Program-made: the position numbers and the translations under genes
DNA from: Nephrocerus scutellatus
Lineage: Eukaryota > Arthropoda > Insecta > Diptera > Pipunculidae
NCBI GenBank assembly: GCA_947095585.1
Contig: OX352763.1
Location: 118,523,908 to 118,587,907, forward strand
Direction of reading: 5' to 3'
DNA: 64,000 bases
Notes under the pieces: generated by a model
Told to the model about the DNA's origin: nothing
Seen by the model: the letters and a program-made list of their open reading frames with translations, nothing else
Database searches by the model: none
Part shown: one piece after another, positions 1 through 11,539 of the stretch
How positions within the stretch are numbered: the stretch's first letter is position 1
Layout of the letters: each line of letters opens with the position of its first letter

Positions 1-237
1 GAAGAAGATTGCCATTGTCCTTAGAGCTGACAGCTGAAGTGCCATCTTAAATGAGCGTTTGACTTGAAGACGAGGCGGAATTTTATCGTTTCGTTTTCCG
101 TGTGTCCAAAAATTGTAACTTCCTTTGGAGGAACATCAATCATTTTCTAAATATGGTTCACTTTTCCTCAGTAGGATTTGCTTTACATATTCCACAGCAT
201 ACCTCTCTAATACTAGCGCCCTTTGTGTGGCTTGAAT

Positions 238-498
238 CGGCGTTAGGCAATAACGCCCAAGGTAATAACGCCCTAATCGAAAATGTCTTTCCAACTAGTT
301 GTTGTAAAAATTACGTCATTTTGGGCGATAAGTTCGTTTATTTGGATTTTGTTAGCCATTTCTTCCTTCATTTTTGAACGATGTGTTTATTTGGACGACA
401 TGACATTTTTCGATTTGGGTGTTAGGTAACAACGCCCTTATCGAAAATGTCATAATACCCGAAACATTTTTCGAATTGGGCGTTATTACCTAACGCCG
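238..498. mobile_element. Short TIR element (MITE-like)
   Basis: The ends 238-260 and 476-498 are 23-bp inverted repeats with one mismatch; both begin CGGCGTTAGG outward-in. Inside, a second module of about 27 bp (GGTAATAACGCCC followed by TCGAAAATGTC) occurs at 261-287 and again directly repeated at 425-451. No coding frame is credible. The size (261 bp) and TIRs fit a non-autonomous DNA transposon. No clear target-site duplication is visible, and the superfamily cannot be named. Confidence 0.6.
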
Positions 499-500
499 CT

Positions 501-545
501 GCGGGAGGCCAGAACCGGACAGCGATTGTAGAGCCAAATATGATG
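501..545 (+). mobile_element. 45-bp RTE 3'-end insertion
   Basis: This segment matches the 3' tail of the RTE copies elsewhere in the window (GTAGAGCCAAATATGATG, as at 8500-8519). It is flanked by an identical 13-bp repeat ACCTAACGCCGCT at 488-500 and 546-558. It is therefore an extremely 5'-truncated RTE insertion with its own target-site duplication, landed in the right end of the 238-498 TIR element. Confidence 0.75.
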
Positions 546-989
546 ACCTAACGCCGCTAAAATCGCCTGCCTTATTTGGTTTGACAGACTTAGTACTGGA
601 AGTGGAAAAAGTCGCTCATGCCAATGCGATTGATGTTTTTGTGGTCGCATTAGCAGTGGTGGCATCAACGTTGCTATCACTGAACAATAGCGACCCGTTA
701 ACATCCCCAAGAAAGTTGTGAAGGTTGGCTCTGTTTTCTTGGAAGTTGTTTCTTTAACTTGCAGCTTCACAAGGAGCTATCTTCCTGATACTATCGAATG
801 AAAACTGAGGCGATTATACATTAACTGTGAATTAGGATAAGGATAAGATGTAAGAAACAAGTCAAGGGTGCTGGCGGAATGATTTGCAATATCAGGTATT
901 CGAGAAGGCTCATTTACTGAGAAAGTTTATTTGATTCAGTGAATATTTCAACGCACTTCTTTCAAAGATAAAAACAGTTCTAAACTCAA

Positions 990-1150
990 TACCAACAAAG
1001 GAGTATGACAAGGGTGCCTTCTTACACCAACACTCTTTGCAGATAGTGTGATGAAGCAAGTTAATATTGATGCGCCGAATGGTATACAATGGCGCCCATT
1101 TCGGAGGCTGAATTATCTCGCAGTTTGTGTTCCCAACAATTTATCAATTT
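990..1150 (+). pseudogene. LINE reverse transcriptase relic
   Basis: The + frame near 1010-1110 reads GCLLTPTLFAD followed by VMKQVNIDAPNGIQWRPF. This is the RT block just before the YADD motif in many insect LINEs. The frame is closed on both sides and the YADD motif itself is lost. No other domain is recognisable. Confidence 0.5.
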
Positions 1151-1439
1151 AAAAGCGGCGGACAAGTTGTCACCGCAGTATGGTTCCGGTCCTAATAGCG
1201 TAGATTCCGATCCAGCCCTAACTAATCTGTAGATTCGTTGCCTGCAATTCCCTGGTGACTGGGAACCAACAGAGTTTCACTCTCTTGTGTCTGCCAAAAA
1301 GATTGCAGTGCATCGTAGCAGTTTTTGACTTACAACGAGTCCGTTAAGTTGGACGAGAGCGCTTTAAGTGTTGCCTGGCTTTTTGAAAAGATATATATTA
1401 TAGCGCCCTTAATTCCTTTACTAAGGTTAATTTGGCGCA

Positions 1440-2680
1440 GATCTCAATGACATGAAGTTCCGCCTAGTATCGAGACTTTGGTGTTGGGTCAAAAGACACC
1501 AGCGCCAACTCCAGTTTCCATCTTTGAACCAGACCAGACCTTTAGCGGACAGTACAGGAACACCATTGCACCACATAGTCACCCGGTTTGTACCCGTATT
1601 CTAGTCGCAGCTTAACAGCACATCTAGCGGCCGTCTTCCTGATCAAGATTTACAGCGATGAAAGTCCAGAGAAAGCTTCTAGTGCGCATGGCACCCGTTA
1701 TACCAAGACAGGCAATTCTTTGTAGCTTCTGAAGCTTAGTTGTCGTTGTCTGTTCAAAAACTTTCGGCCACTATGTCCGCGTAGGTGATAATAGGGATCT
1801 CCATCATTGTATACATCCAATGTATCATTTTAGGATTTAGACCCCGAGTTCTGCCGTAAAGGCGTCTGCTGGCCCACACTTGATATAAGAATTCTAGGTT
1901 AGCCGTTTATCAAGAATGACGGCGGATATTTAAGCTCACTGGAATAATCTAACGTGATGCCTTTGATGACGACAGGTCCCAAATTGTCCAGTCTTCTTTT
2001 CGTGTAAGGCACTAGAACGGTTTTGCACCATTCTCTGCTGCACCATTCTAAAACGTGTAGAGCACCTTGCGTGACACTAGTGATAGTCGTGCAGTGCTTA
2101 CCACTAATTAAAATCACCGAATCGTTCGCATAACAATGGCGATGTAGCCTGACCTGTGAAGATCGACTTCGATCGATTGTCAATGACTAGTGACCATAGA
2201 AGGGGAGAAAGCACTCCTCCTTGGGGACATCGCTTAACTGCAGTCACAGACACAGACACTCCTCGCGAGGAGGAAATAATATCTCGACTTTTAAGCATGG
2301 CTCTTATCCAATGAGATTGGTCGAGTCCTCGATACCTCTGCTGCTGATTGTTCTTGCTATTGTTCCGTAGGCAGTGTAGTGAAGATAGTGAAGGGCACCT
2401 TCTGTGCTTTTGCCTTTCCATTACGCGCAAACTGACTTGAGTGCAGAGGGGTAGACAAGTCTATCTATGGTTTTGAGGACAAATGATGTTACCGACTTAT
2501 AGGTCTGTATGATTTAGGCAGCTCACTATCGCCTATCGCTTAGTGTGTTGATAAATATCACATTAACCTGTCTCCAGATAGAAGGAATGTCCCCCTAGCT
2601 CTAAATAAAGTAATCATCCCCGGTAGGATGAGTTCTATTGCCTTCATTAGAAGCGCCTTGAAAGTTTTAAAAGAGCCTAC
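1440..2680 (-). pseudogene. LOA/R1-like LINE polyprotein relic
   Basis: Read on the minus strand, about 2650 to 1440. In order: a KGKSTE-type RT block with upstream FVLKTID (2550-2400), the RT motif CPQGGVLSPLLW (about 2230-2190), then a C-terminal thumb-like part with WASRRLYG and GLNPKMIHWMYTM (about 1880-1790). These are hallmarks of LOA/R1-type non-LTR retrotransposons. Stops and frameshifts break every domain, and the YADD block is unreadable (the frame there reads HCYANDSVIL). It is 5'-truncated and dead. The exact clade is inferred from motif style only. Confidence 0.7.
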
Positions 2681-2689
2681 TGTCCAGTT

Positions 2690-5100
2690 AACCTAATCCG
2701 AAATGAAGATTTTACCAGATAAACTACATTACTAATAATGTAATGTGTACGAAGAAGGAGACGATGGGCTGGACGAAGGCTGACAAAGGCACAGGTACCC
2801 CAATGTCCAGTGCCGAGCGTGCGAGACTGTTTCGGGAGCTGCTGTCCCCGCACCAATGGACATAACGAGCGAAGATTATACCCAACCCATCTGTCAAAAA
2901 CGTCACCGATGTCTATTAACATCACTTGAATTGATGAGATGCAGGACCATTGGCGTGCACGGACAAAAGGACGGCAATGGACGACCGCTTCAAAACGGTA
3001 TTCAAAACCAACCCGCCGTTTGGTATATTTTTCAGACATTTGTTGTCGACTTTGGTTCAACAGAGATTTAAAGAAAGCAGCGAAAGCTCGTAGCATTCCT
3101 CTGCTTGCTTTTTCAGATTAAATTCCCTGGCGAAAATGTAGCGAAATTTGGTTTATGTCGTACCTGTAGCAAGTCGGTAAATGACAATTAAATCACGACG
3201 CTGTCGTTTCAATTTCAACCCAATACGCTAAAAGCGGCTCGCTGACATACACGCTTCAAGTTAAACCAACGGCCGTGCGCCCCGCTAGATTTTTTTCATG
3301 ACATTTTTTTGCTTAAACGGTCGTACATTTTTACGGAAAAACCTCGCAAGGGAAGAAAAGAACAGAAAGCACTGCAAAGTATTAAAGATGCTGCCCTCCA
3401 TTGCTGTATACATTTCACGAGAAAAGTCCATTATGCTAAGCAGAGATTCTAACTCAATTGACCTGGCTGTCCGTAGCCATGAATATGATGTGTTCTCCCC
3501 TAACTGGATTCGCTTACTAGGAAGACAACGTCCGTCAGCTGAAGGATGGAAGACTGTTTCGCTCAATTTTATGCATGGAATTTTTAAGCTTTCACAATGA
3601 CGGTACGTTTTTATGCTTGTTTGTTGCCTTTGTTGTCGTTTTGGATACCAAGAGAGATACCGACAAGAACAAACACTTCGCTAATTGAATTGATGCCGGA
3701 CGAATTTTTAGTTCCTGACACAATTTCCAGCTGTCGGTCGGAATTGGATTTTTTTTGTTGAGAAATTCGGAACATTTGCGTTCAACCACCACCACTTCAA
3801 CCCTTTCTACGCTTAGTTAGTGTCTGATTGCCAGCAACAACATGCTGCGAAATTCACACGAACATCATCATACAAGTCAGACGGACGGATTTTATTAAAT
3901 CCCTTTGTAAGGGTAACACACTTCAATCAACGTAAGTGGATTTGCGGAGAGCGCACTGCGAGTATCTATGAGGGTTTTTGCAATAAAAGTGAATGCGCCG
4001 TTGAACTCAAGCTCCTCGTATGCTCGATAGTGCAGAAACGTTTAAAGCTCGCATTGTATTTGATGATGGCAGATGAATAAACTTCCATCAAAAACAATGA
4101 ATTGACAATTTCCCCCCTCAACCAACATTCACACCTGCAACATACAGGACAGGACAGATTTTAGTCTGCTTTTTCCCGCCATGTTCAGTATGTATTTAAT
4201 GCAATTAAACGTACAACACTGAGTCAGTCAGCCAGTCACCAACCTTTCCATAATATTCTCAAGGACTCCAGTGTCGACATCCAGTGTTAGTATTTCGCTT
4301 TGGAAACTGGCGCAGCCCGTTCTATAGAGTGCTACCCGCAGCTCATCGCTGAAGGTTGATGATCCACAATCGCGTGCTTTGACTCCAACAGCTTCAACGA
4401 AATGGGTCAGGACTTTGATCCTGTATGTTGATAAGAAGAGGAAAGAATGAGAATGAGTTAGGAATTTTTATGTTTTCTTTGTTTGTGATTGGCATTTATT
4501 GTTTCTGGCATTTAAACGTGCATGCGATACTGGGTGTTTCTGTTTATCAGTTTAATTTTTTATTTACACTTTTTCTTACTACCTAGATTTATGTGAATGC
4601 TTTGTTTTTTTCTTTCTCTTAAGCACAAAAACTGTACAAATCTCAACATGCTTAGTATGCGTCTTATGTCTTATTATTTATATTTACAAATATTTAGTAT
4701 ATATGTGAAATGGTAAATAGTCGAGAAAACAACATTTAGGCATATTTTGTACAAGATATTTATTGGATGTATGCAGCCATAATGATGAGATTTTAATGAA
4801 GGCAGCTGCTGCTGTTGTGGAGCGTACGCTCCCCACCACAGAGAAGAGACACTTCTCTGGCGGCTAAATAAACCAAAATAATGGAAATATACTTTTTTTC
4901 TAATTTATGAAAAAGCAAAATATTGCAAAGCAAATATTACGAGCGAGGAAAGTGGTGTTTATCGTGCGAGTTAGAAGCTTGAAGCACGAGGCGGTTTTTC
5001 TGCTAAACCGGTTATGCGAGATGCAAAATTGCCTCTGTGACTGCAGTAAATAACAAAAGTATTTTATATGTTAACTCACTAGTGTGTATAACTGCTATCT
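2690..5100. other. Unassigned intergenic sequence
   Basis: No gene or named repeat can be supported here. Open frames of 60-139 codons on both strands (for example minus 2677-3096, plus 3298-3600) lack recognisable motifs, splice context or codon patterns, and overlap each other on opposite strands. Parts are AT-rich. Confidence 0.5.
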
Positions 5101-5400
5101 TCAAGGCTAGGTTGTAGTCTATGAAACAGTCAATTTCGTCGTGGGCGTGTGAAGAAGCCATATTAGAATCGAAAGAGATAGCTCAATGTGGCTTCATGGG
5201 CATAGAAGGGACATTCGATAATGCAGGATATGACTCAATGGAAAGAGCACTAAAGAACACAATATGTATCCTGCCTGATATAACAAAATGGATCACAACC
5301 ATGCTCGAACAAAGGAAAATCGCGGCAAACATAGGACATGTGGACACAAACCCATCAAAACAAAAATAAAATATGTTTCCAACGAGGAGTACTCTCTCTA
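5101..5400 (+). pseudogene. LOA/R1-like LINE RT fragment
   Basis: The frame from 5121 contains GFMGIEGTFDNAGYDSMERAL, a degraded form of the RT block 'FLDIEGAFDN' of LOA/R1-type LINEs. Just after the stop, another frame reads CFQRGVLSLLL, a decayed CPQGGVLSPLLW motif. The order is correct for RT, so this is one short, frameshifted LINE fragment. Confidence 0.6.
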
Positions 5401-5412
5401 CTACTGTGAGGA

Positions 5413-5475
5413 TTCCGAGCGAAGAGATCCAGCTTGAAAGTAGTTTGCGGTAAGATTTATGGGCATCATTGACGT
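5413..5475 (+). pseudogene. RTE C-terminal scrap
   Basis: This stretch resembles the RTE C-terminal coding region seen intact at 25185-25235 (GCGAAGAGGATCC, then TTTGCGGTAGGATTTATGG), with many changes. It sits just upstream of the 5490-8520 RTE copy and looks like part of an older RTE copy into which that one inserted. Confidence 0.45.
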
Positions 5476-6077
5476 CAGTGAAACAAGCGCGGATTGCATC
5501 ATCGTGAAATATTGCATCAGATTCGAGTCAACACGGCTGCCATTCGCAACGAAGAGACCAGAAACAACTACGGTCAAGCGATAGGACTCGCCCTAAATGC
5601 AGAAAGTCCTGGGGCTGATATGTTGGGCGTCGAAGAGAAATGGACACGCCTCAAGAATACTGTCATTAGCCCTGCTGACTCCATCTTAGGCAGTAGTCGT
5701 AGAGATCGGAACCACTGGTTCAATGACGAACGTAATGTTGGGTACCGAGCAATCCAACAATCTCAAAGAACGCGGGCACGCGAAGAGCTCAGAAGATATA
5801 TAAAACAATTCACCGGCGAAAGAAAGCCGTAAAGTAGAACAGTACAGAGAGCAAGGACCGCACCAGGAGCGAAAGTTCTACCAAAGAATCCACGGTATGA
5901 CGCAATATACACCGCTTTGCTTATACTGCAAAGACAAAGAGGATAATCTGATCGCCAATCTCGACCGATCTTAGTAACTTTCATGAGTTGCTTAATGGCC
6001 AGCTTACTGAGGAATTGGAGGTTCCACCCATGACCGAAGACCACACTATGCTGCCGACACCAAGCATAGACGAAGTT

Positions 6078-6323
6078 AATAATAATATTCGGCGCGACAG
6101 ACCGTTCAGGTCAAAGGGCTAGCTTCTTGCGACCATTTGTGTTGTGCATGCATATTTTTGGACACAAATGGAAGGGACTTACAATTTAAAGCCAGATCCG
6201 AACGGCTAATTGAGAAGCTGTTACTCTCGGAACGTTTTTCACCCATCGCGAGAGGTGGGACACCGTGAAAAATACTTTTGCTGTTACTGGGATTCGAACC
6301 TCGAACCCCTACTTGGTAGTCAT
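6078..6323 (-). mobile_element. tRNA-derived SINE, copy 2
   Basis: Read on minus, the head carries GGTTCGAATCCC, a perfect Pol III B box, and the body matches the SINE at 24089-24340. The tail (left end, 6078-6090) is an AAT repeat. The A-box end is truncated, ending near 6323 where RTE sequence resumes (GGCCTCGGGATC). About 40 bp of RTE is missing at the junction, so no clean target duplication remains. An extra segment near 6130-6160 (TGTGTTGTGCATGC) is shared with the copy at 28433. Confidence 0.7.
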
Positions 6324-6840
6324 GGCCTCGGGATCTGATGCTATACCAGCGGAGCTGATTGAAACAGGAGGAACAGGAACAGGAACTGGAAGTATGGGAG
6401 GAAGAAGCGATCCCAGAAGAGCTGGCATAAGAAAGGAGATATCACAACATACAGCAATTATCGTGGTATAACGTTGTTGAGTACCGCGTATAAGATTTTC
6501 TCCTCTATCCTTCATGACAGGATAGCCTCATACGCTGAAGTTATCATTGGCCCATACCAGTGTGGCTTCGTGCCGGGCAAATCAAGAACTGATCAGATTG
6601 ACACCCTTGGGCAGGTGATGGAAATATGGACTATGTAGTTTTTGTTATAAGCCAAATAAAAATATCCGGATCACTATCAAGCCCATTCAACAGCTATAAA
6701 CGCGCTCCGACAATGGGATGGACTGGCCTTCGTCTTCTTGAACTTGGCGTTGGAGAAAGTGATCCGAGACTCTGACATAAAGGCGAGAAGAACAATCCTC
6801 TCTATCCATTCAGATACTGGCTTACGCAGACGACATTAAC

Positions 6841-7765
6841 CCGGGTTAGTGCTAGCGAATCACAAAAGCGAAGCTGTACTGATAAGTAGCAGGGAAAAGA
6901 TGGAAAGAGTGACAGTCCGAGTCGTCGGACATAGCATCACAGCAAGCCCACATATAAAATACCTCGGAGTCCTGCTGGATTACAGTCTCAATTTCTAAGA
7001 GCATCTGAGATATGCCAGTGAAAAGGCATCGCATGCAGGGATAGCTCTTGAGAGGATATTGCGCAATACTGGTGGGCCTAAGCAACTGAGAAGAAAACGG
7101 CTGGCAAGGGTCAATACCCCTCGATATTAATGTATGCGGTGCCTATATGGCACTCGGCGATTTCTTGCGCCAGTTACATGAAAGGAGTTACAACAGCGTA
7201 CAGACTGTCATCGCTCAGAAGATCCAGTGCATTCCGGACGGTCTCCACCGATGCAGCATGAGTCATAGCAGGTAGGATGTCAGTTGATATCATGGGCAGT
7301 GAGAGACCTCATACGTTGATTCCAGACATCCAAGTGTGGGTAGCAAGAAAACATGGAGAGATAAATTACCACCTGACACAGTTCTTGTCAGGGCATGGAT
7401 GTTTTCGTGAGTATCTCCACAAATACAAGCACGAGTACGAGTCATTCTGTCTTTACTGCAAGAGCAGTGAAGAGAACGCATAACACGTATTGCAAGAGTG
7501 CGCGGTAATGACAGGAGGCGTTTGCTTTGAGCACCGAAGAAGCCTGGAACGGGATCAACGAGGTCATAGTTAGCGTGATGCTGCAACTTCGCCGAGATAA
7601 ACAGGCTGAGAGGGATTTTTTAGTCTAAGGGGGAAATAACACTGTCTAAATGTGTGGGACCGCAGGGAGTAAACAGGCTAGCAGAATGGGGGTTGATTTT
7701 AGTCAGTAAAAATCGGACAGAAGCCCATGTTTATGCTAAAGGTGCACATGGAAAGTCTTATAGAA
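6841..7765 (+). mobile_element. R1-like LINE 3' part inserted in RTE
   Basis: Inserted exactly after the RTE YADD codons: GCAGACGACATTAAC occurs at 6826-6840 and again at 7766-7780, a 15-bp target-site duplication. The insert codes for the post-RT part of an R1-type protein: NHKSEAVLISSREKMERVTV, then ASPHIKYLGVLLDYSLNF (6845-7090), and a C-terminal zinc-finger-like stretch (CLYCKSSEENA...HVLQECA, about 7445-7505). Stops are frequent. The same family recurs at 13860-14440. Confidence 0.75.
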
Positions 7766-8559
7766 GCAGACGACATTAACATCGTTGGTAGAAACCCAAG
7801 AGAAGCTGACTGAGAGGGCGGCATGAAACAACATAAAGAGCAAAACAAAGTACATGGTGGCCACGTCTGCAAGTAGATGATCCAATATTGGTCCCGCAAA
7901 TAAAATAGTGAAGTGCGAATTTGAAGTAGTGCAGTCCTTTACCTATCTCGGGTCAACTGTAGCAGCCGATAACAGCATGGAAGCAGAAATACGCGCAGGG
8001 TTGCTTAAAGCCAACAAAGCCAACTATAGTCTGTCAAGACTCTTCAAATTCAGGAATTTAACCACAACATCCAAGTTGCTGATATATAAGACAATGGTCA
8101 TACCAGTACTTACATATGGATCCGAGACTTGGGCATTCTGACCTCTTCGAGAGAAAAGTCTTACGAAGAATTGTTGGCCCCGTATGTGAGGAAGGACGAT
8201 TCCGGAGACTCTATAATGATGAGATCTACGAGCGTTACCGCGATGTCGAAATCGTGAAGAAAATTAAGCTCGGTAGGCAGGAGACCTAGCTCGCATGAGC
8301 GAAGAGGATCCTGCTCGGAAAGTCCTTTTCGGTAGGATTTATGGAACACGACAGCGAGGCCGGCCAAGCATACGCTGGAAGGATGGCATAGACCAGGACG
8401 CTCAGTGTTTATGAATGCAAAACTGGGTGACATTGACTCAAAATCGTCACCGGCGGAGAGACTATTAGCAGAAGGCCAGGCAGGACCGGACCCCGGTTGT
8501 AGAGCCAAATATGATGATGATGAAACAAGCGACCTAATTGCAGCCTGGCTGTCCACATT

Positions 8560-9910
8560 GCCTTATTCCGTAGCAATTGAAGAAATTACATTATGGTTGA
8601 ACCAATTCAGAATCTTCTCAATCGCTTTCACCTCAGTTTGGGGTATCCTACTCGAAGCATTTTTTATGCTAATGAAAGTACAAAAAAGCTCTACAAGGAA
8701 GTTAATGTGATTCCATCTAACTACTAACTGTATGTAATTTTTAAACGAAGCGCCCTGCATTGAGTTCGAGGAAATCGATAAAAATTTAATATCCGCACAT
8801 TGTCCTGAGCGCTTTTCATTATGTGTATGTGCGGAACTATTAATTCCACCGCAAGGACACAATGAATACATGGCCAGACCGACCGACCCAACTGGACAAT
8901 CGGCAGCAAAGCTCGAAATCCAGTGGATATTTGATAACAACATTGATCTCGATTCACAATGATGTCCTGACTCCTCATAATGGATTACAAAGAGACACTG
9001 ACGAGTGCCATTGGCCACGATGACAAGTGCAAAGGGATCAAATGATGGCCGCGCATGGGGATATGGAGGATATCACACTGACTACTTCTCCCCGTATGCA
9101 CGGCAAGCCCTTAATTGAATCTGTAAATTGAATGAAAAACGGTCGTATGCGAGGGTTGCGTTCAGCTTCAGCTTTAGCTCCAGCTTTATTGATTTTTCAA
9201 TCAATTTAGCGAGCCTACTCGTTGTGATGGCTCCTGCGTGGCAGGCATCATGTGACCGTGTGTGTGTGTGAGACACGTGGACTATTTTTGCTACAAAAAA
9301 AAAAACCGAAGGGAGCACGCAAATGTGGCGTTCATGTCGTCATTAAACAGAGTCGACAACTATGAACTTTCGGAGGGGATGTGATGTAAATGGCTATTGA
9401 TAGCCAGGCCACCACGAATGCAAATATTTTCCCGCCTACATACATGTGTATGGATGTGTACTGTCGTAAACGTCACTGACAAACTCATTAACATCAACAC
9501 TTCTCGGCGGGGAGTTTTATTTTTAATTGAATCAAAAAAGGAACAGAGACGACGCGTGTTGATTTCAATTTACTCTGCAACACTGGATGACTCGAAGGAT
9601 ACATCAGGACATTAATGTACAACGTTGTGGAAAGTTTGATATAAAGTTGGTTCAATGAACTTATAAGTCAAGTTGACATTTAACTTATGTGCAATTAGTG
9701 AAGGGTAAGAGAGAAGAGATTGCTACTAGGCCTTGAATGGTCATCGTGAATTTCAAATCCATTTTCAAACTACTACGGAAGATTCTTAGGAAATTCGGTT
9801 TAGACGCAACTATTTTTGGTTTGGCAGAAAATGGTTCACTGCATAAAATTGTTTCCTCTTGGACACAGAGATATATTATTCCAGATCGGACCATCGTCTT
9901 GTCTTTAAGC
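8560..9910. other. Unassigned sequence
   Basis: No supported gene or repeat. Open frames on both strands (minus 8563-9018, plus 9397-9615) overlap antisense frames and show no family motif. A short A-run occurs at 9294-9305. Confidence 0.45.
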
Positions 9911-9914
9911 CACG

Positions 9915-10215
9915 TCACTTCCTCTCCGAGCTATCGTGCCTTTTTTTATAGACTTTCAGTGTCCCTCCTCACTGTCGTACCTTGTTTTAGAGATCTTCCG
10001 TACCCCCTCCTCGAGTTCGTGCCTTGTTTTATAGGACTTCGGAATCCCGTCTGGCTGTCGTGCCTTGTTTTGTAGACTTTCAGTGTCCCTCCTCACTGTC
10101 GTACCTTGTTTTAGAGATCTTCCGTACGCCATTCTCGAGTTCGTGCCTTGTTTTATAGGGATTCGGTATCCCGCCTGGCTGTCGTGCCTTGTTTTATAAG
10201 CCTTTGGCCTCCCCG
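9915..10215 (+). repeat. Minisatellite, 41-bp units in a 124-bp higher-order repeat
   Basis: Tandem units of about 41 bp share the core TCGTGCCTTGTTTTATAG. The units differ in the rest (ACTTTCAGTGTCCCTCCTC, GATCTTCCGTAC, ACTTCGGAATCCC) and recur in the same order. The unit starting ACTGTCGTAC at 9971 returns at 10095, a 124-bp three-monomer period. About seven monomers are present. A 112-codon frame crossing it is a by-product of the repeat. Confidence 0.85.
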
Positions 10216-10589
10216 TCCGTAACTTAATATCATTTCGGATTTTTCCGCTCTGCCGTCAGTAATAGCGGAGCAGACGCCACCTGTGTTAGCTAAAATATCT
10301 CTTGCCAGCAAACAGCTTGCTCTGACATAGATTATTGTCTTGTTTCTGGTGATTGGATTCATCTGATATGGATATCTGACTTCAAGATCGCAAAGATAAT
10401 GATTTTCAGACTACATGCCACTTGAAATTGCGTGCAAATTGCAGATATCAGGTACAACAGCTGCTGAAGAAAAATGCACAACCACTTACTCTTTTGCCAA
10501 AACTGATTTGAAAAGACAGCCTAACTACACTATTCCAGAGAAATCTAAACGAAGCTCTTACAAGTTTAGAAGCATCAAACTTGCCCCTT

Positions 10590-11200
10590 AGCATTGACAA
10601 CCTTACAGAAATAATCAAGCAAGCAACACCAAATGAGTCCAACAAGGCGGAACTTTCTAAGTAAACAAAAGTGGTTTGATTGTGAATGTTTGAAAGCAAG
10701 AGAGTGTTCTTTTGCTGCTCTTGGACTTCAGCGAAAACACAACACAAATGTATTCAAAACAATCATAGATCATAGAAGCGAATCTTTTACAAGAAAAAGA
10801 TGGCTTTCGAACAACAGACCATTGAGATAATCAACAGATCAAGATCCTCAGCAGAGTTCCGAAAGGCTGTAAAGTATGTCAACCGGAAAACTAACACCAT
10901 TTGGTCCAAATGGCAGGCACAACAGTTGAGGGAACATTTCAGCAGACTCCTCAACCCCGTCCAAATTTTGCCAGCTTTTCTTTATGCGGCTCCGCTACAG
11001 ATGTAATTCTGGATGCACCTATTTCTCTTTCTGAGATAGTGCAGGCCATCAAAGATTCGAAAGTTCGAATAGCCCCGGGAGACGACCGCATCCTCCTGTC
11101 GAAAACCTTTGTTGTAGGAACAAACCGATGCATGATGAGATATATTTCTTCACGAAGTCTCTCATCCGGGGAAACCAGAAGTTCTTTTGCAGAATCTCTA
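10590..11200 (+). pseudogene. LINE pre-RT fragment
   Basis: Frames in this stretch read KWFDCECLKARECSFAALGL (10633-10830), SSAEFRKAVKYVNRKTNTIW (10800-11006) and ISLSEIVQAIKDSK followed by APGDDRI (10901-11203). This order matches the linker between endonuclease and RT in Jockey/CR1-type LINEs ('WFD.EC..AR', 'KS.KAPG.D.I'). Three frames are used, so at least two frameshifts exist. The RT palm is absent. Confidence 0.6.
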
Positions 11201-11210
11201 TAGGTCCTAC

Positions 11211-11530
11211 CTGGTCAAACGATACTTTAAACTATCTGGAACGAACAATTTTATATCCTGATCTACTCTGCGAAGCAACCGTTCATTTTTAACAACGTAA
11301 TCCCGATGAATTTGCTTCTCTTCTGCAATTTTAGGGTCAGCTTTTAAGGTTTCCACGATTTCACGTCTCGTCTCGTCTCTGAAGAGTCACCAGCCAATCC
11401 TCCTGCTCTATGTGTATAGAATACATCACTGAAGTATCTTTAATAGAATCTTCTCTTAGGTTCCTACTGAGGCAGTCTACATGCTTCATAGATTCTCCCG
11501 GCCGAAGTACCCAGCTGAAAACTGTACCAA
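11211..11530 (-). pseudogene. Ty3/Gypsy pol fragment (RNase H end and integrase linker)
   Basis: On minus, from about 11530: WVLRPGESMKHVDCLSRN, the hallmark end of Gypsy RNase H ('RPG..M.HVDALSR'). Then HIEQEDWL and, after a small indel in a GAGAC repeat, TLKADPKIAEEKQIHRDYVV and ERLLRRVDQDIKLFVPDSLK, the linker before the integrase zinc domain. A stop follows at about 11211. The frames are short, so they are easily missed. No LTR was recognised nearby. Confidence 0.75.
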
Positions 11531-11539
11531 CCTATCTTT

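Larger units (their letters stand above)
5490..8520 (+). mobile_element. RTE-type LINE copy with nested inserts
   Basis: A 5'-truncated RTE-clade element flanked by the 11-bp repeat TGAAACAAGCG (5479-5489 and 8521-8531). Coding pieces in order: the endonuclease-RT linker (5494-5832, WFNDERNVGYRAI), RT N-part (ELLNGQLTEELE, about 5985-6077), RT palm (NYRGITLLSTAYKIFSS, GPYQCGFVPGKS, about 6450-6640), YADDIN (about 6826), and a C-terminal region with TYLGSTVAADNSMEAEIRA (7908-8141) and LYNDEIYERY to RIYGTRQ (8160-8350). The 3' end is ATG-repeat DNA, as usual for RTE. A SINE (6078-6323) and an R1-like LINE (6841-7765) interrupt it. Many stops, so not functional. Confidence 0.8.

Noticed and set aside
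9737..10075. 112-codon + frame
   Set aside because: It runs through the 41-bp minisatellite and has no motif.
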